A stretch of DNA of 64,000 nt from Pomphorhynchus laevis (GCA_012934845.2 WNNJ02002293.1:37226-101225); one strand, 5' to 3'. Counted from the stretch's first letter, positions 32,001 to 45,320 are shown. Numbers and translations: made by a program. Notes: generated from the sequence alone by a model not told the origin.

Positions 32001-35000
32001 ATGCACAAAAAAAGAATATTATTTAACTATATAAAATATTTTGAGGCTGAGATTCAAATATCCTTCTGTAACTCAGAACTCGCAGTTGCCCACATGGAAT
32101 TTTTCAAGAGGAGTTTTTCTGATTTTGGAACAATAACATTCAAGCCAATCCAAGCATTCGTAAAAACAAATAACATTCCGTACTTTCTGTAATAGGACGA
32201 CGTACAGGATTTAGGAAAAGAATACAATGTGTCTAATCTGCTTTTAACCACAGGAAAGAAAGGCCATCTGATAACGTGGTCTTCTGTTCAACGTATGTGG
32301 ACCAGGCAGAATGCCTTGCTAATACCTCATATACTCGCTTCCTGGGGCATAACCTGTCTTTAAATGTTATAGATTCACATTCCCAGACGTACCCCCATTG
32401 CAATAGCTGTCACCAATTGGGGCATTGGGCATCAAAATGCAATCTTTCCAAACTTGCGGGGTATGCGCATCGTCAGATGATCATTCTGGAAAATGCGATA
32501 TTCCTCCCCATTGTTCAAACTGCGGTTGAGAATACCCATCCTGGTCGAGGAAATGCAGCTTCTTTTAAAGCTATAAGAAGAACCATTGCGGATCGCCCGC
32601 TAAACCGGTCAACTTCGCCGAAGCTTGCTCGGACAATATTAGATCAACTGAAGAAAGAATGTCGGATGTTGAAATTGTTAAGCTAATTGATGCCATGCAA
32701 CAGGCTAACATGGAAGAAATGCATACATTAATACAATATCTAGTTGCCAAGTTCGATGAGTCACAAATTACTCCAACGACAAATACTAAGTCTTCTAAAA
32801 GAGCACCATATTCGAAGAAGCGTAATGCATCTATGCTGAGTCTGTCCTCTCTAAAATTGGCTAAAAAAGAAAAGATTGGGAAGCAGCGGTCACCTCGGGA
32901 AATGAAGATAATGCCAGTGGGCAAGTGACTCCACCTACATTGGCCGGGTATGGGAAGGGCTACTGTATCACCTCCAGTTCCGAATAGGAGGAGGCATCCC
33001 ACTCCAGTTAAATCAACACAATGGTAAGTAATCAAGAACCTTTTTCACTAAATATCCTTCTGTAGAACTCGCGAGGTGCTTCCGCCCTTAGCCTTCTATA
33101 TGAAAGAGATGCAGATGTTATAATCCTTCAGGAGACGGGTATATCCGTCTCTCCAATGACATTACTCGATTTATCCCTAAGCACATATACGCCCACTATA
33201 CTTTGTGTATAACCCATTTTCACTCATATTCATCTCAAGGTCTTTTAACCCTAGTTAAGAGCTCCTTAAGATCTTCCCTCTTACTAAACTATTTTTGTCT
33301 AGCTCTGTCTTGTTTAGCTATATCACTCTATAAAAACGGTAAACGCATCAGCCGATCCAATGTATATATACCGCCGGGAGAAAATCACAATAACTGTGAC
33401 TTCCTCGATCGTATATTAGGTAGTTGTTACGACATGTTATTTGGTAACTTCTACGATAGAACTAGACGTTGGATTTATGCAGCCCAACACATAGCTAGGA
33501 ACGACTATCTTATTCACACACCACCTTCCCCACCTTTTATTGTTCAACAACTAATTCTATCCTCGACATTTTATTGCTGCAAAAGACGTGGTTGTTGAAA
33601 CACATCTATACAAAGCAGTCGCGACAACAACAGACCACCTCTCATGACCTAATTCACTGGTGAATAGATAAGGATACGTCGCTTAGAAGGTGGTTTCACT
33701 TTGATCCTATCAGAGTGGCCTTCTTTCAGGCATCTATCCGACTCTTTCTCAGAATTAGAAATGAGAGTTTAACCGAATTTAATTCCTACCTCTCTTTGAA
33801 AGCTACTGCGTTCCTATCGTCTACCTATATAAGTCGAATATACAATCCCACACTAACAGATTTGCTGTTTAGCTACACCATGAAGGTGTAGCTAAAATGC
33901 TACACCTTCATAATGTCTTTGTTTCCGCCAGACATGTCCTCTCGAATGAATACTGGAGCACTATATATAGGTTTCAGCTGAGTAAGGATAGGGCGAGCAT
34001 TGCTCGCCTTAACCCTTGTCATTCTTAATTTTGGAACATAATCAAGAAGGAGAAGTTTGTCTGCAAGAAGGATAGAGCCTTGGGTTGGGTCGGTGGCATA
34101 GACATTGACAAACTCAAGGTCCTAGCTAAAATGCTACATCTTCATAATCTCTTTGTTTCCGCCAGGCATGTCCTCTCGAATGAATACTGGAGCACTAGAT
34201 ATAGGTTTCAGCTGAGTAGGGATAGGGCGAGCATTTCTTGCGTTAACACTTCTCAGTCATTTTTTTGGAAGATACTTAAGAATGAGAAGTTTGTTTGCTG
34301 GTAGGAGAGAGCTTTGGGTTGGATAGGTAGCATTAGCCTTGACAAAGTTTTGGAGGAGTCACTATCCCTACATAATTATAGAGCCACTCTATCTCCCCAA
34401 CCAATCCCGTCTTGGTGTGACTTCAGGAGCAGAGACTTATCTGTCACAGATATCCTACACTCCTGGGGGTCACTTCAAGGCACCTCAAAATCCCACGCGG
34501 CACTCTCCACTCGGGTCTGTCAGCTTTTGACAGATAATCAGAAAAGGAGGTCGCCATCACTTTGGTACTAGCCTCCCCGTCCGATTCTGTTGTCATTAAT
34601 ATCAGCCGTCGTGTTTTCATATCAAAAAGAAATCGATTTCATGTCCTAAAGATCTGCGGCCTATCTCGATTCAAAACTCCCTCATCTGTATTTATAAAAT
34701 AGCGCTTGCGCGTAAAATCCGCGACCATCTAAGTGAGCAAAAATTAATCACGCCAGATTATACTGGGTATGTAAAAGATCGCTCGGTCCATACAACAATA
34801 GATGAAGTACATCAGTTTTGTCAAGACAACAGTCATCAGCTTGCTGTGGCTGTTTTTCTTGATTTTTTGCTGCATTTGGCCACATTTTCATTCCTTTTGT
34901 TATCTCTTCTCTCAGGTCCATTGGATTGCCTGCGAGAATTGATAACAGGGTATATATATCGTTATATACTAAGCGATTCTTCTATGAAGACGACTCTGAT

Positions 35001-35736
35001 GCACGTCAGTTCTACCATATTACGGGTGTGCCTCAAGAATCCCCACTTTCTCCAATCTTGTATCTTGCTGCCTCCATTATACTCTACAAAAAAACTAAAC
35101 GCAATCAGCATCTTGTGGTATGCGCTGATAATACCACAGTCCTGTTTTCTAGACGGAGGTGCAAAGATGTTGTCTCGGACATCAGCCGTTTCTTTTTTTG
35201 ATTGAAAAATCTGTTACCCTCATCCAATCTTATTTTAAACTCGACCAAATTGCAAGTGGCTGTATTACATGGCGTATCTGCCACTAAAATGAAGCTTAAG
35301 AGACTAGCACTCTCTACACTATCCTCCATTTTGCAGCCTCAACCACTCCCCATCTTTACGAGTCGAGTAAAATATCTATGGTTCACCGTTACAGTGAATT
35401 GGTCGGCAAAAGCTGACTTGGATATACTCAAACGTATCATGACGAAAGCTAGACGAGCCCTAAAACAGGCTCATCATCTGTCTTTGAATGGGAAAACCAA
35501 GTGCGCCTATGGGGTACTTGGGCTATTTCAGGATTAGTCTTTTTTTCTAAAGTGCATTCCCCAAAGCAAAGATCAAGGCTTCTTAAGCTTCTTGTCTCTT
35601 GTTTACCCAGCATAGTCCGCCTCGACTGGATTCTTCGGGGGAGGGGTGAAAGACCACGGATGATTCAGTGGGAAGGCGGCGTGTTGGTGTGACTCGAGGG
35701 TTTAGATCCCACTGGACCTGAGGCCGTTAATGGTAT
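32001..35736 (+). mobile_element. Jockey/I-like LINE, decayed, split by an LTR element at its 3' side
   Basis: ORF1-like part at 32270-32690 with a CCHC knuckle (CNSCHQLGHWASKC, near 32398-32440). The endonuclease start is at 33064-33180 (NSRGASALSLLYERDADVII, LQET), with VYIPPGENHNNCDFLDRILG and a GNFY block at 33360-33460. A decayed RT follows at 34690-35200 (VFLDF, then CADNTTVLFSR where YADD is expected) and C-terminal RT at 35200-35530. Many frame breaks; the catalytic aspartates are partly lost. The order ORF1, APE endonuclease, RT fits Jockey/I-type LINEs. Confidence 0.75.
33880..34350 (+). repeat. Tandem duplication (~235 bp unit) inside the LINE
   Basis: The block from AGCTAAAATGCTACACCTTC through TCCTCTCGAATGAATACTGG to a TTGGGTTGG boundary occurs twice in direct order, starting near 33890 and 34122, with about 90% identity by eye. 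Confidence 0.75.
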
Positions 35737-35741
35737 TACTG

Positions 35742-35849
35742 TGAAGAGATCGAACACTAGAGGTTTTATTCGAATTAATCTACAATATGTAAATATTATA
35801 ATATGTAAATAGTTTAACAAATAGTTCAACTAAAGGAATGATTATGACA
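35742..35849 (-). repeat. 3' LTR of the Gypsy element
   Basis: 108 bp, a direct repeat of 39485-39592 with 4 mismatches. A purine-rich GGATGAAGAA lies just inside it on the element strand, as expected for a polypurine tract. Confidence 0.9.
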
Positions 35850-38800
35850 TTTCTTCATCCGTCACGTATTCATTGAGTTATCTAGGAGGTTTTCTCGCTC
35901 GAGTTCCTCTTCGCAAGATATATGTCTTTTCCTTTTGAACGGGAATGCTCTCTACTTGAACATCGCTATTTTCCTGTTCTTGCATCGTATCGGTATCATG
36001 CTGATTCGGTTTCCTCGGACTGTTTAAGTCGGGACTTTGCTGTGGCAGGTCCTGAATTTCTCGATGTTGCTCAGGTATGAAGTTGTTTTCAGGGTCATGT
36101 TCATTCGTTGGGTACCTTGCCAATCGTCTCGTTGACACGTTCACTTCTTCTCCACTTAGTTTCCGAATTGTAGCATAGTGTCCATTTGATTGAACGATTT
36201 CGACTTGTGAGAATGCCTGGTACGATTTGGCTCTTGGGTTTTGTCGAAGAAGAACATTTTCACCGTTGGCCAACCAGACGGGGACGTTGTAAAAGTTTTT
36301 TGAATTTCGCTTGAATGAGAACAGGCGTTGGTGAGGTGTCTCACCAGTCGATGTGCATAACAAGGAACGCAAAGACGATAGGACTCGTGGCAATACGAGT
36401 TCCCATTCACTCGTTGGTTTCTTGATTGTTTTAAGAGCGAGTAGAATAGTCTTCCACACAATTCCGACAAAGCGCTCAGCTTGGCCGTTGCCGCGAGGGT
36501 TATAGCTAGAACTTCTAGTGCAGCTTATTCCTCGAGCGTTAAAGTACGTTCTAAACTTATTTGATTAGAAACATTAGGCTTGATCACTGTGCACGCTAGC
36601 CGGGTACCCGAAAACACTGAATATTTGATTGAGGGAAGTGATAACAGATGCCGAAGATGTATCTCTACATGGAATTCCAAAGGGGAAACGTGAATATTCA
36701 TCGACCACACAAAGGATGTATTTGTTATATGTAGTGGACGCCAAGGGTCCCTTAAAGTCGATGCTTAGTCGCTCGAACGGTTGCGTTGCCTTGATGGCAT
36801 GCGCTGTTTCCGGTTTGCCATATTGTGGTTTCAACTCAGCGCATATTTTACAAGATGAGACTATGTCGGTTACGTCCTTTTTGTCGTAGGGGAGTTCGTG
36901 AGCACGTACGTAATGAAACAGTCGTGTAATTCCCGGATGACACAGTGACTCATGTAGGCATTTGAGGTCATTTGTCGTTTTGCAAGAACAACAAGTTGTC
37001 CTTGACATGGCGTCTACAGCTTGATTGTTTTTGCCGGTCGATATTCAATTTCGAAATTGTACGGCGCTCATTCAATTCGCCATCGAGCAATCTTGTTGCT
37101 TTTAATACGATTCAACTGTTTTTGATCGAACATGAACGATACAGATCGTTGGTCGGTAATCACCACAAAATGCCGTCCCAACAGGAAATGTTTTAAGGCT
37201 TTCACAATAGCAAAGGCCACCTTCTCTACACTTGATTGTCGTAGTGCCGTTTTGGACAGGGATCTGGAAAAAAATGCGATTGGTTGATTGACTTGACTGA
37301 GCACAGCGCCGATTGATGAGTAAGATGCATCAGTTTTAACGGTTAATGGAAGAGTAGGATCGTAAGCACAGAGGAATGATTTTGAAATTTCCATCTTGAT
37401 TTCCTCAATCTGTTTGACGACGGTACGTTCAATGGGGAAGCATTTCGATTCAACTAATGGACGTATCTTTGTCGAGAAAAAAGGAATCCATCTAGAATAG
37501 TATGCGAGCATTCCAAGCAGTCTTTTCAGTGATGCCTGATCGTTAGGAGTTGGGTAGGAAATGAGAGGCTTGATTCTTTGGATGTCAGGCTTAATACATC
37601 CATGTTGTATATTGTAGCCAAGGAAATTTAGTTGCGTTATGCTCAAACGAGACATTACAGAAGCGAATTTGATATTCAGTCGGTTGGCAACACTCATTAG
37701 GCGACTTAGTCTGTTGTCGTGTTCCTTGACGTCTTTACAGCATACGATTATGTCGTCCATATACGCAAAAACTCCTTCGAGTTTATTATCGTCAATCAAT
37801 TTGTTTATTAAACGCTGAAAAACGGAAACGGCGTTTGTGAGTCCGAATGGAATTCGTTGAAACTCGTACAGACGACCTGAGGCTTCGAATGTCGTATATT
37901 GCCTATCTTCCTCGAGCAAAGAGATTTGATAGTACGCACTAGTTAGATCGAGTGTGGAAAATACAACATGTGTTGCTATTTTCGAGATTAGACTGTCGAT
38001 GTTATTCAAAGGGTACGCGTCCAGTGTCGTATAGTGATTAATGGTCTGGGAATAGTCGACAACCATTCTTTGTTTGCAATTTCGATTTGTAACGACAAGA
38101 ACTTGCGAGCACCAGGGTGATCTACTTTCGCGGATGACGCCGGACTTTAGCAGTTTTGCAATTTCGTTTCGTGTAAATTCGGCATTTGGTTGTGCTTGTC
38201 TTCTCGATCTTGTGACGACAGAAATAAAGTCTCTGGGTAGGTTTGAAAATAGTGTTAGTGGTTGAATGTTAATAACAGGTGCAGGTGTTACACTTGCAAG
38301 TGTTAATCCAGGCAGATTTCCCCCAAAAGGGAATGTAATCGATTAATGTCTTCTCATAAATTCTCTACCCAGTATGGCTTCGGAGCATAAAGACGACAGT
38401 GTCGAAAAGCGGCAGTGCGGATAGGTCTTATTTTCCAGTTCTATATCTACTGTACACTGCTTTGTAATCGTGGCCTGGGAAGACGATGAAGCCATATAGA
38501 CAGTTTTGCGGCAAGGTGACAATTGTAGCTTTAATGTTCGTGCAATTTTTGAATCTATGAAGTTGTCTGAGCTTCCGGTATCGAGTATACAATTAATTCG
38601 TTGGCCATTGATAGTGATATGAGTAGTTGAAGTTCGTTCTTCGGAATTTGATTGGGACAAGAGACACAACGCTATGCCGTTGATGCAGAATATTTCCTTT
38701 AGATTTGCATACCTTTGCGAAGTGACCCAGCTTCGAACAATTGTTGCACGTGACAGTACGGGCAGAACATTTAGTACGAGGATGGCAACGGTTACCACAA

Positions 38801-39484
38801 AAATAGCACAACTTGGTGTCTTTGTTACGCAATGCTGTGTTGATCGATTGCTCGTTCAGAGCGTCGGAAACATTTGTCTCATTTTTGTTGCCTCCAGAAA
38901 TAGTTGCCAGCATTGTTGTCTCATCGTTAAATTGAAGATTGCCGCTTGCTGTTGGGCAGCCTCTAGAGATGTAGTCATCAAAACGATTTCATCGAAATTT
39001 GTTTTGTTTGATTCTAATATTCTCTCACGAATATAGGAATTGAGAAGTCCCTGAACAAGGGCGTCGATTATATGGCTTCGACGATTGCTGTCAGCGTCGA
39101 CATTTTCAAAATTACACTTGTCGGCCAAATCATCCAGTTTTCTAACGAACTGCGGATTAGTCAGGGTTTTGTCTTGTCGACACGTGTGCAATTGAAATCA
39201 AGTGAAAACTGTATTTAATGGTTTGCGGAACTTTTCGTCAAGGATGGCAAGTGCCGAGTCAAACGATTGAGAATCTTTGATTAATTTGTACAGTCGCGAC
39301 GACAGTAGATTCACCAACACAAACTTCTTTTATTCGTCCGTTACAGTGCTCTGCAATGAGACGAAGTTCAGCAGCTTTTGACGACAGTGATTCCATTCGT
39401 CCTGGGCATCGGGTGCATCCGGATCGAGGTTGAATTGTTGCGGAATTATAAGTTTGTCCATCGATACAATTAATTCGAATAAAT

Positions 39485-39592
39485 TGAAGAGATCGAACAC
39501 TAAAGGTTTTATTCGAATTAATCCACAATATGTAAATATTATATTATGTAAATAGCTTAACAAATAGTTCAACTAAAGGAATGATTATGACA
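39485..39592 (-). repeat. 5' LTR of the Gypsy element
   Basis: 108 bp, TG...CA on the minus strand, followed on the outside by TACTG, which also lies outside the other LTR. Very short for a Gypsy LTR. Confidence 0.9.
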
Positions 39593-39597
39593 TACTG

Positions 39598-40260
39598 AAG
39601 ACTGCTTTATTTACTAGTTCGTTGCTAGAAACTTATTGCTAACATTTTATTCCGCCGCTCGTGGCGGAACTGAAGAGTTTGTGAAGAGCTCACACTAAAT
39701 AATTTATATTATATCTTGTTGACCTTAACGATACAACGTGATTCTTTGTTATTGATGGATATTTTCTATTGTTATTAATAACATTTATTGTACGATTATA
39801 GTATTTTGTATTACAATAACTGTCTAGTATATTGCTAACATTATTTATTATTTTTATTGAAAATGTTAGAAATTATTACAATTTGAAAAACAATTGCTTT
39901 CTGATTTTTAGATAAAAAATTGTTCTTTTGATGTTGTGAAAATGTTTTCAATTATAAAATCTAGCAATCGCTTACCATTATCAAAATTATCTTTGCCGAA
40001 GTGTATACTTAAATCGGTTTGTACTCCAAATTTGCAGTTAAGCAATTTGAATTACTGGTTTTTTTTAATATTACAAACATATAGTAGTGATACTTTGGCT
40101 TTTTAAACTTGGGAATCCAAATTAACACTGTAGAGCTTTAATATATCTACAAAAGCGATTTACTACGAAGTCAAATTCCGTCATTAAACACAATTTATGT
40201 ACAATTTCCCAACATTTGTAAACCAAGCAAATTAGATTTTCACAGAGAAGTGAAAGTGTA
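39598..40260. other. Flank of LTR insertion, no gene
   Basis: The first ~120 bp (CCGCCGCTCGTGGCGG palindrome, GTTTGTGAAGAGCTCACAC) are GC-richer and may be the remaining 3' end of the interrupted LINE. The rest is AT-rich with no feature recognised. Confidence 0.35.
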
Positions 40261-40274
40261 TGTGAAAATCTCAA

Positions 40275-40410
40275 GCGAACCCAGAGGGCTGGGTTCCAGA
40301 ACTTAGTTTTATAGAGCTCGGCTGAGATGTCATCCGGACCTGATGTTTTTCATGTTTTAATCCTGTTTAACGCTTCCTCGATTTCCTCCGTGTTGATGAG
40401 AAATTCTTTA
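40275..40410 (-). mobile_element. RTE-like LINE internal fragment
   Basis: Matches 43735-43850 of the large RTE-like LINE (GCTGGGTTCCAG, AGAGCTCGGCTGAGATGTCA, CTTCCTCGATT, TGTTGATG). A short dead piece. Confidence 0.7.
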
Positions 40411-40699
40411 ATTTATAAAGAACGTTTTTAATTTATAATTGTTTCTAAATTTTATCAAATATTGATTTTATTTTATCAAAACGTAAATTCCAAAATTTGT
40501 TATTTTCCACTGATTCTATTAATCAATTAATAGAATTCTATTAATTTATTAATCTATTAATTTATTAATCTATTCTATTAATTTTAAACTTTTCTGGAGG
40601 TTTATCGGACTCTTAAACAAAATGTTTAACTATAAGCAATTTTTAAATAGAGTTAAGGGTTTTAATTTCATTTTATATTTTTATATATAATTGCATTTT

Positions 40700-41520
40700 C
40701 TTACCTCCAGTTATCTCCAAATAAAAAACAAAGTTATTGATTTTTGCAAACATGTGTTTTGATTCTTACAAAATACGTTTGTTTTGTAAGACATACAATA
40801 TGTTTTGAAATTATTAATTAAAAAGATATTAATCTAAAGAATGTTGTGTGTAAGCTTCTCAATAGAAATGGCTATTTTTTCAAGTTATCTATTGATATTT
40901 GTCCATAGAGACAAAATATAAATCCAACTGATTCAAAAAATATCGTAACGATACTATCAAATCGAGTTAATAGTTTCTTCAATTTTATTTCAGGACATGG
41001 ATTTACATACATTCATTCTATTTCATGTATTATAATGTTTTACCGCTCTGCTATCCGGCTACCGTCTTAATTCGTATTTCTCTATTGCCTCTTGCTTTTG
41101 GGATTATTTGTTGACTTGAAGGCCTTGAATTTTATGTAATAATCATCCTCGTGATGATCCCTTTTTAAATCTGATAAAGCGTGTCTGGACCTTTTTTGTT
41201 TGACCCTTTTGGAGAGGATCAAAACGCGGAAGCTAGCCTTTAGAATTTATTGCAATGGCCAACGATGATTCCCAAAACCCATTTATGTCTGTATCCCCAG
41301 TTTATCGATCAGTGTTTACTATGAAGACTAATCGCTCCTCGAACATAGTCGAGCTTTTAAAAGGTTAAGAAATTAATAAATATTGGCCATTAAAAATAAA
41401 TGTACTTATTATATCTTTTTATATAATATATTTTTATTTATGTTATATCTTTATATAATATACATTTATATATTAATCTTATATAATATATTTTTATATA
41501 ATGTTATTTAATAAATAAAT
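40700..41520 (+). repeat. Unclassified dispersed repeat, copy B
   Basis: Sister of 12060-13120, nearly identical over about 700 bp. It carries the same short open frame (MANDDSQNPFMSVSPVYRS, here with a slightly longer C-terminus) and the same AT-rich continuation, but lacks the MITE present in copy A. Confidence 0.65.
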
Positions 41521-41524
41521 AGTA

Positions 41525-42020
41525 ACAATACCTTTGAGGATAATATCGTGCCACAACCAGAAAAATTTCAACTCACAAATGCAATCAAGTTAAATTAAAA
41601 GCATTTATTGCAAGTGACAGCAGGAAAAATAGGGATCCGGCTAGTGGATCACACACATAGTGTAGGTTTCTAATAGATCGTTAGAACATATCCCCTACCA
41701 AAATTATTACTCAGAAACGTATTTCTACATTGCTGGAGAAACTAGCATAGTGGACGTAACGTTGAATTGCGATACAGACGTACTGAGTTCAAATTCGATC
41801 AGCGGAATCAGCAGATAATAAGGGTCGAAACGTGAAATGTAGGTCTGGGCCAGCAGCTGATCAGACATATCCAGGCTGATTAGTGGCGTTCTGCTGTATC
41901 AAAAATAGGAACAATAATATTGTGTCAAATAATATTGTGTGAACAATATTGTGTCACGATATTATCCTCACATGTGAGGATAATATCGTGACACAATCAG
42001 AAACATTTCTAACACAAATT
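41525..42020 (+). repeat. tRNA-like SINE copies
   Basis: The tail of one copy (GAGGATAATATCGTGCCACA, ATTGCAAGTGACAGCA) is followed by a further head (TAGCATAGTGGACGTAACG as A box, GAGTTCAAATTCGATCAG as B box) and body (GAAACGTGAAATGTAGGTCT), ending near 42020. Same family and same order as at 13.26-13.9 kb. Confidence 0.6.
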
Positions 42021-42389
42021 TTAATTTTTTCGATTTTCAAATATTTAACGTTATTGATTTGTGTTTAGATACCAAGATACATTTGTACAATACAGCCGAC
42101 GGATGAGAGTGAGCGATCTAAAAGTATTGGACGCGTTATGAGCTACTACTTAAAGAGCATTCAAGATAAAAGTAACTAGCATTTATCTAGTCATCTAGTT
42201 TATCTTTCGATCCTATCATCCATAAACTAAACGAATATTTGATCTTGCTAGTTAATAATTTTGTTAATCCGTTTGAATATTTTAATCAGGTTTATAACCA
42301 TATTAGCTCTTTAAAGATATTAAAATTCGATCAAACTAATGACCGATTCTGCCAAATGATATTCACAAATTTTATGTTATTTGTGTTTG

Positions 42390-45320
42390 TATTTGTTAGT
42401 GTGTTGGCGGAGTCGGCTTTCATGGAGCGCTTCCTCCATTTAACGCGATCAAAGGCTAATTCCGGGTGCAATCCACTGTCTCTTAGATCGTTATGTGCGT
42501 GTCAGACAAACGCTGATTAGTCGTTCTTTGGGACTTTTGAAATCAATGTGGATGTTTAAACCTGCTTTTGCAAGAGAATACTGGTGTGCTCGAAGAATGT
42601 GGCCATACCATCGGAGACATGCTTCTTGCATTTTCTCCCTTATAGGCATTAAACCAAATCGCCGATAAATATCATCATTACGCACTCGATTTAGAAGACT
42701 AATTCTGCTTGTTCATCGCAGCATTTTTGTCTCCATTACAGCGAAATAACGTTAGGCGACCTTTGTGATAAGCCAGTGTTCGGATCCGTAAAGAGCTACA
42801 GGACGAATGACCTTTCGATAAATCTTTGATTTTATATTGACTTTCATTTTCTTGTCGCATATTACGCAGTTGTCGAACATTACTTCATCCATGTAGCATT
42901 GATTCTGGCGGTTATTTCATGGTTAAGTTCGCCATCAGATGAGTGCACCGAACCGAGATATTTAAAACTTTCGGTCCGTGGAAGGTCTGTTCCGTTGATA
43001 TTGATTGTGCTAGTATCGTTCAGGCGTGTGGTCAAGTACTTAGTCTTCCTAATGTTTAGACGCAGGCCATGCTGTGCTAGTCGGTCATTCCTAGCTTGAC
43101 TAATTGAGTAAGGTCGCTCTTATCGACGGAAGCCAGGAAGACATTGTCCGCGTAGGGTGTAAGCAGCTTGACGCTAAATGTTGCTAGTTGTGGTATCCAT
43201 AACCAGAAAGAACAGAAGTGGCGAAAAGACGCTCTCTTGGTGGGCAACGACGGATATTCGAAATGATTTTGGTACTTTAGCCCTACTTCGTACTTTGCTT
43301 CCTTGGCTATGGTATAGCAGTTGGACCCATTTAACCAGTTGCTCTGGGATTTGATGTTGACTTAGCGCATGCCATATCAGCTCATGCGAAACGCGATCGA
43401 AGGCTTGCTTTAAGTCGAGGAAGGCAATATAAAGATGTTTGCCTTTATCCCAATACTTTTCAATCAGCAGCCGCCAGGCATGTAGGGCGTCAGAGGTTCC
43501 GCATCCCTTGACAAAACCAGCCTGATTAATCGTACAATTTGCGACTTTACGTATACATTGGTCAAGAATTCGCTTGAATATCTTCATAGTATTCGAGAGT
43601 AATCTGACAGGGCGGTAGTTTGCGCGTTTGGCTAGGTTGCCTTTCCTTTTACAAATTGATATCGTGATGCTATGTTGCCAATCAGTCGGTATCATCTGTT
43701 CTTCAATAATTTTGTTAAAAAGGTTCGCTAACCAAGGTGCTGGGTTCCAGCGTTTAGTTTTCCAGAGCTCGGCTGAGATGTCATATAGCCTGCCGCTTTT
43801 CCTGTCTTCATCATCTTTAACACTTCTTCGATTTACTCCTTGTTGATGGGAAGTACTGAGCCGAGTACTATTGCGGCTTGTGGATCGAAGTGTGGGAGAG
43901 TTCTTCAGTTCAGATTTCCTCAAAATAATCACCCCACTTTTCTAAAACTGCTTGTTGATCCACGATTTATCATTAACACAGTGCAAATTTTCAATGTCCT
44001 GTGTTTGTTCGTGACGGAGCTTGACAATTCTGAAAAGGTTGCGTTCGCCGTCTTGAGATCTAGTTTCTTGCTCATCACCTTATAATGGATAGCTCACCCC
44101 GATGCCACGGCTTTATTCGATTTACGCTTGGCCTCGTAGTACTTTAGCCAATTTACACTGGTCTTCTCATTGAGGAAGACATTGTACTGTCGCTTCTTTT
44201 ACCCACCTTCATTTTTACCTCATATGTCCAAAGCCAAGTATCACGATTGATATAGCGTCTTTTGGGCTTAGTGACACCAATTGTCTTTGGAGCGGCGCTA
44301 TAAATATTGTTTTTGTCTTTTGGCGACTCGTGAAGTCACCACCACTTGACGCGTGATGGACCAGTTCGTTTTTCATGTTGTTGTTAAGCGGTTAAATATT
44401 CAAATCTGCAATTATGGGACAATGCAGTGCTGCTATCGTCTCATAAAGCACCACCTTTACTTCATGTACAGTGGATATTTGTTTGCGCCGTACAACGATG
44501 TAATCTACCTGCGGCTTGTTTGCGCCGTACAAGGATGTAATCTACCTGCGACTTGTTTGCGCCATACAAGGATGTAATCTACCTGCGACTTGTTTGCGCC
44601 GTACAAGGATGTAATCTATCTGCGACTTGTTTGCGCCGTACAAGCATGTAATCTATCTGCGACTTGTTTGTGCCGTACAAGGATGTAATCTACCTGCGAC
44701 TTGTTTGCGCCGAACAAGGATGTAATCTACCTACGACTTGTTTATCCAACTGTAGAATGTTAGAAAATGTGTGTCTCGCTTTATTATCAAGTATTGGTAA
44801 TGACCAGATCGTGAGAGTCCGATAAGTCAACAATGCGCTCACCGTCTTTACTTCTCTGGCCATATCTTTTCCCCAAATGGCAATTACGTCGTTCAAAGCT
44901 TTGGCCCACTTGACCATTGAGATGTCCTTCGATTATTAGATTATCACTATCATGAATTTTGCGTGTGTGGCTGTTTAGCATCTCCCAGAATGCATTTTTC
45001 TTAGAATCGCTTCGTCCTGTCTAAGGTGAATAAGCAGAGAAGTTGTTTATTGTCTGTTCGACAGTAATAATTGTGGTTTTCATGAGCCTGTAGCCATAAC
45101 TATTCACTCTTTTAAAGCATCATGGAACTGCTCGAAGATGGCTAAACCAACCCCATTTCAAATTCAAGTGTTACCGCTGTAGAAAAGCTTGTAATCGTTC
45201 CGCCTTGTCTCTTGTAATGAACATACGCTGATTTTTTTCTTCGTAGCGTCATTGCATCATTGCGAGTTCATCGGTATTACCAGTAAGGGTGCCGATGTTT
45301 AGGACGTTAAAAGTTATTAA
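42390..45320 (-). mobile_element. RTE-like LINE, decayed but nearly full length
   Basis: Minus-strand parts in order. The endonuclease starts near 45310 (LNIGTLTGNTDELA) and continues through DLNGQVG-like and GERIVDLSDSHDLVITNT (about 44790) to DYILVRRK at the minisatellite. RT at 43930-43180 has YRPVRLLSNTMKIFKRIL, AFLDLKQAFDRVSHELIWHA and VHQxSVxSPLLF. The C-terminal FGLMPIREKMQEACLRWYGH lies at 42650-42590. APE endonuclease plus this RT type indicates the RTE clade. Numerous frame breaks; dead. Confidence 0.82.
44479..44737. repeat. Minisatellite, 37 bp x 7, inside the LINE endonuclease
   Basis: Seven exact-length units of 37 bp (TTGTTTGCGCCGTACAAGGA then TGTAATCTACCTGCGAC) differing by 1-3 substitutions each. 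On the minus strand one unit encodes QVDYILVRRKQ, the conserved end of the RTE endonuclease. 37 is not a multiple of three, so each added unit shifts frame. Confidence 0.93.

Larger units (their letters stand above)
35742..39592 (-). mobile_element. Ty3/Gypsy LTR retrotransposon (fossil)
   Basis: Bounded by 108-bp LTRs (35742-35849 and 39485-39592) that begin TG and end CA on the minus strand, and flanked by the 5-bp duplication TACTG at 35737-35741 and 39593-39597. Parts on the minus strand, in order: Gag region with two zinc knuckles (39.5-38.6 kb), aspartic protease with LDTGSS (38.8-38.35 kb), reverse transcriptase with YMDDII and RNase H (38.07-37.07 kb), integrase with HHCC-like start (37.0-36.57 kb) and a C-terminal part (36.46-35.88 kb). 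The RT motifs and the RT-before-integrase order place it in Ty3/Gypsy. It is broken in several places. The LTRs differ at 4 of 108 positions, so the insertion is fairly recent. No envelope gene seen. Confidence 0.92.

Noticed and set aside
44479-44737. CRISPR array
   Set aside because: The repeats are directly adjacent with no spacers and derive from a LINE coding motif in an animal genome.
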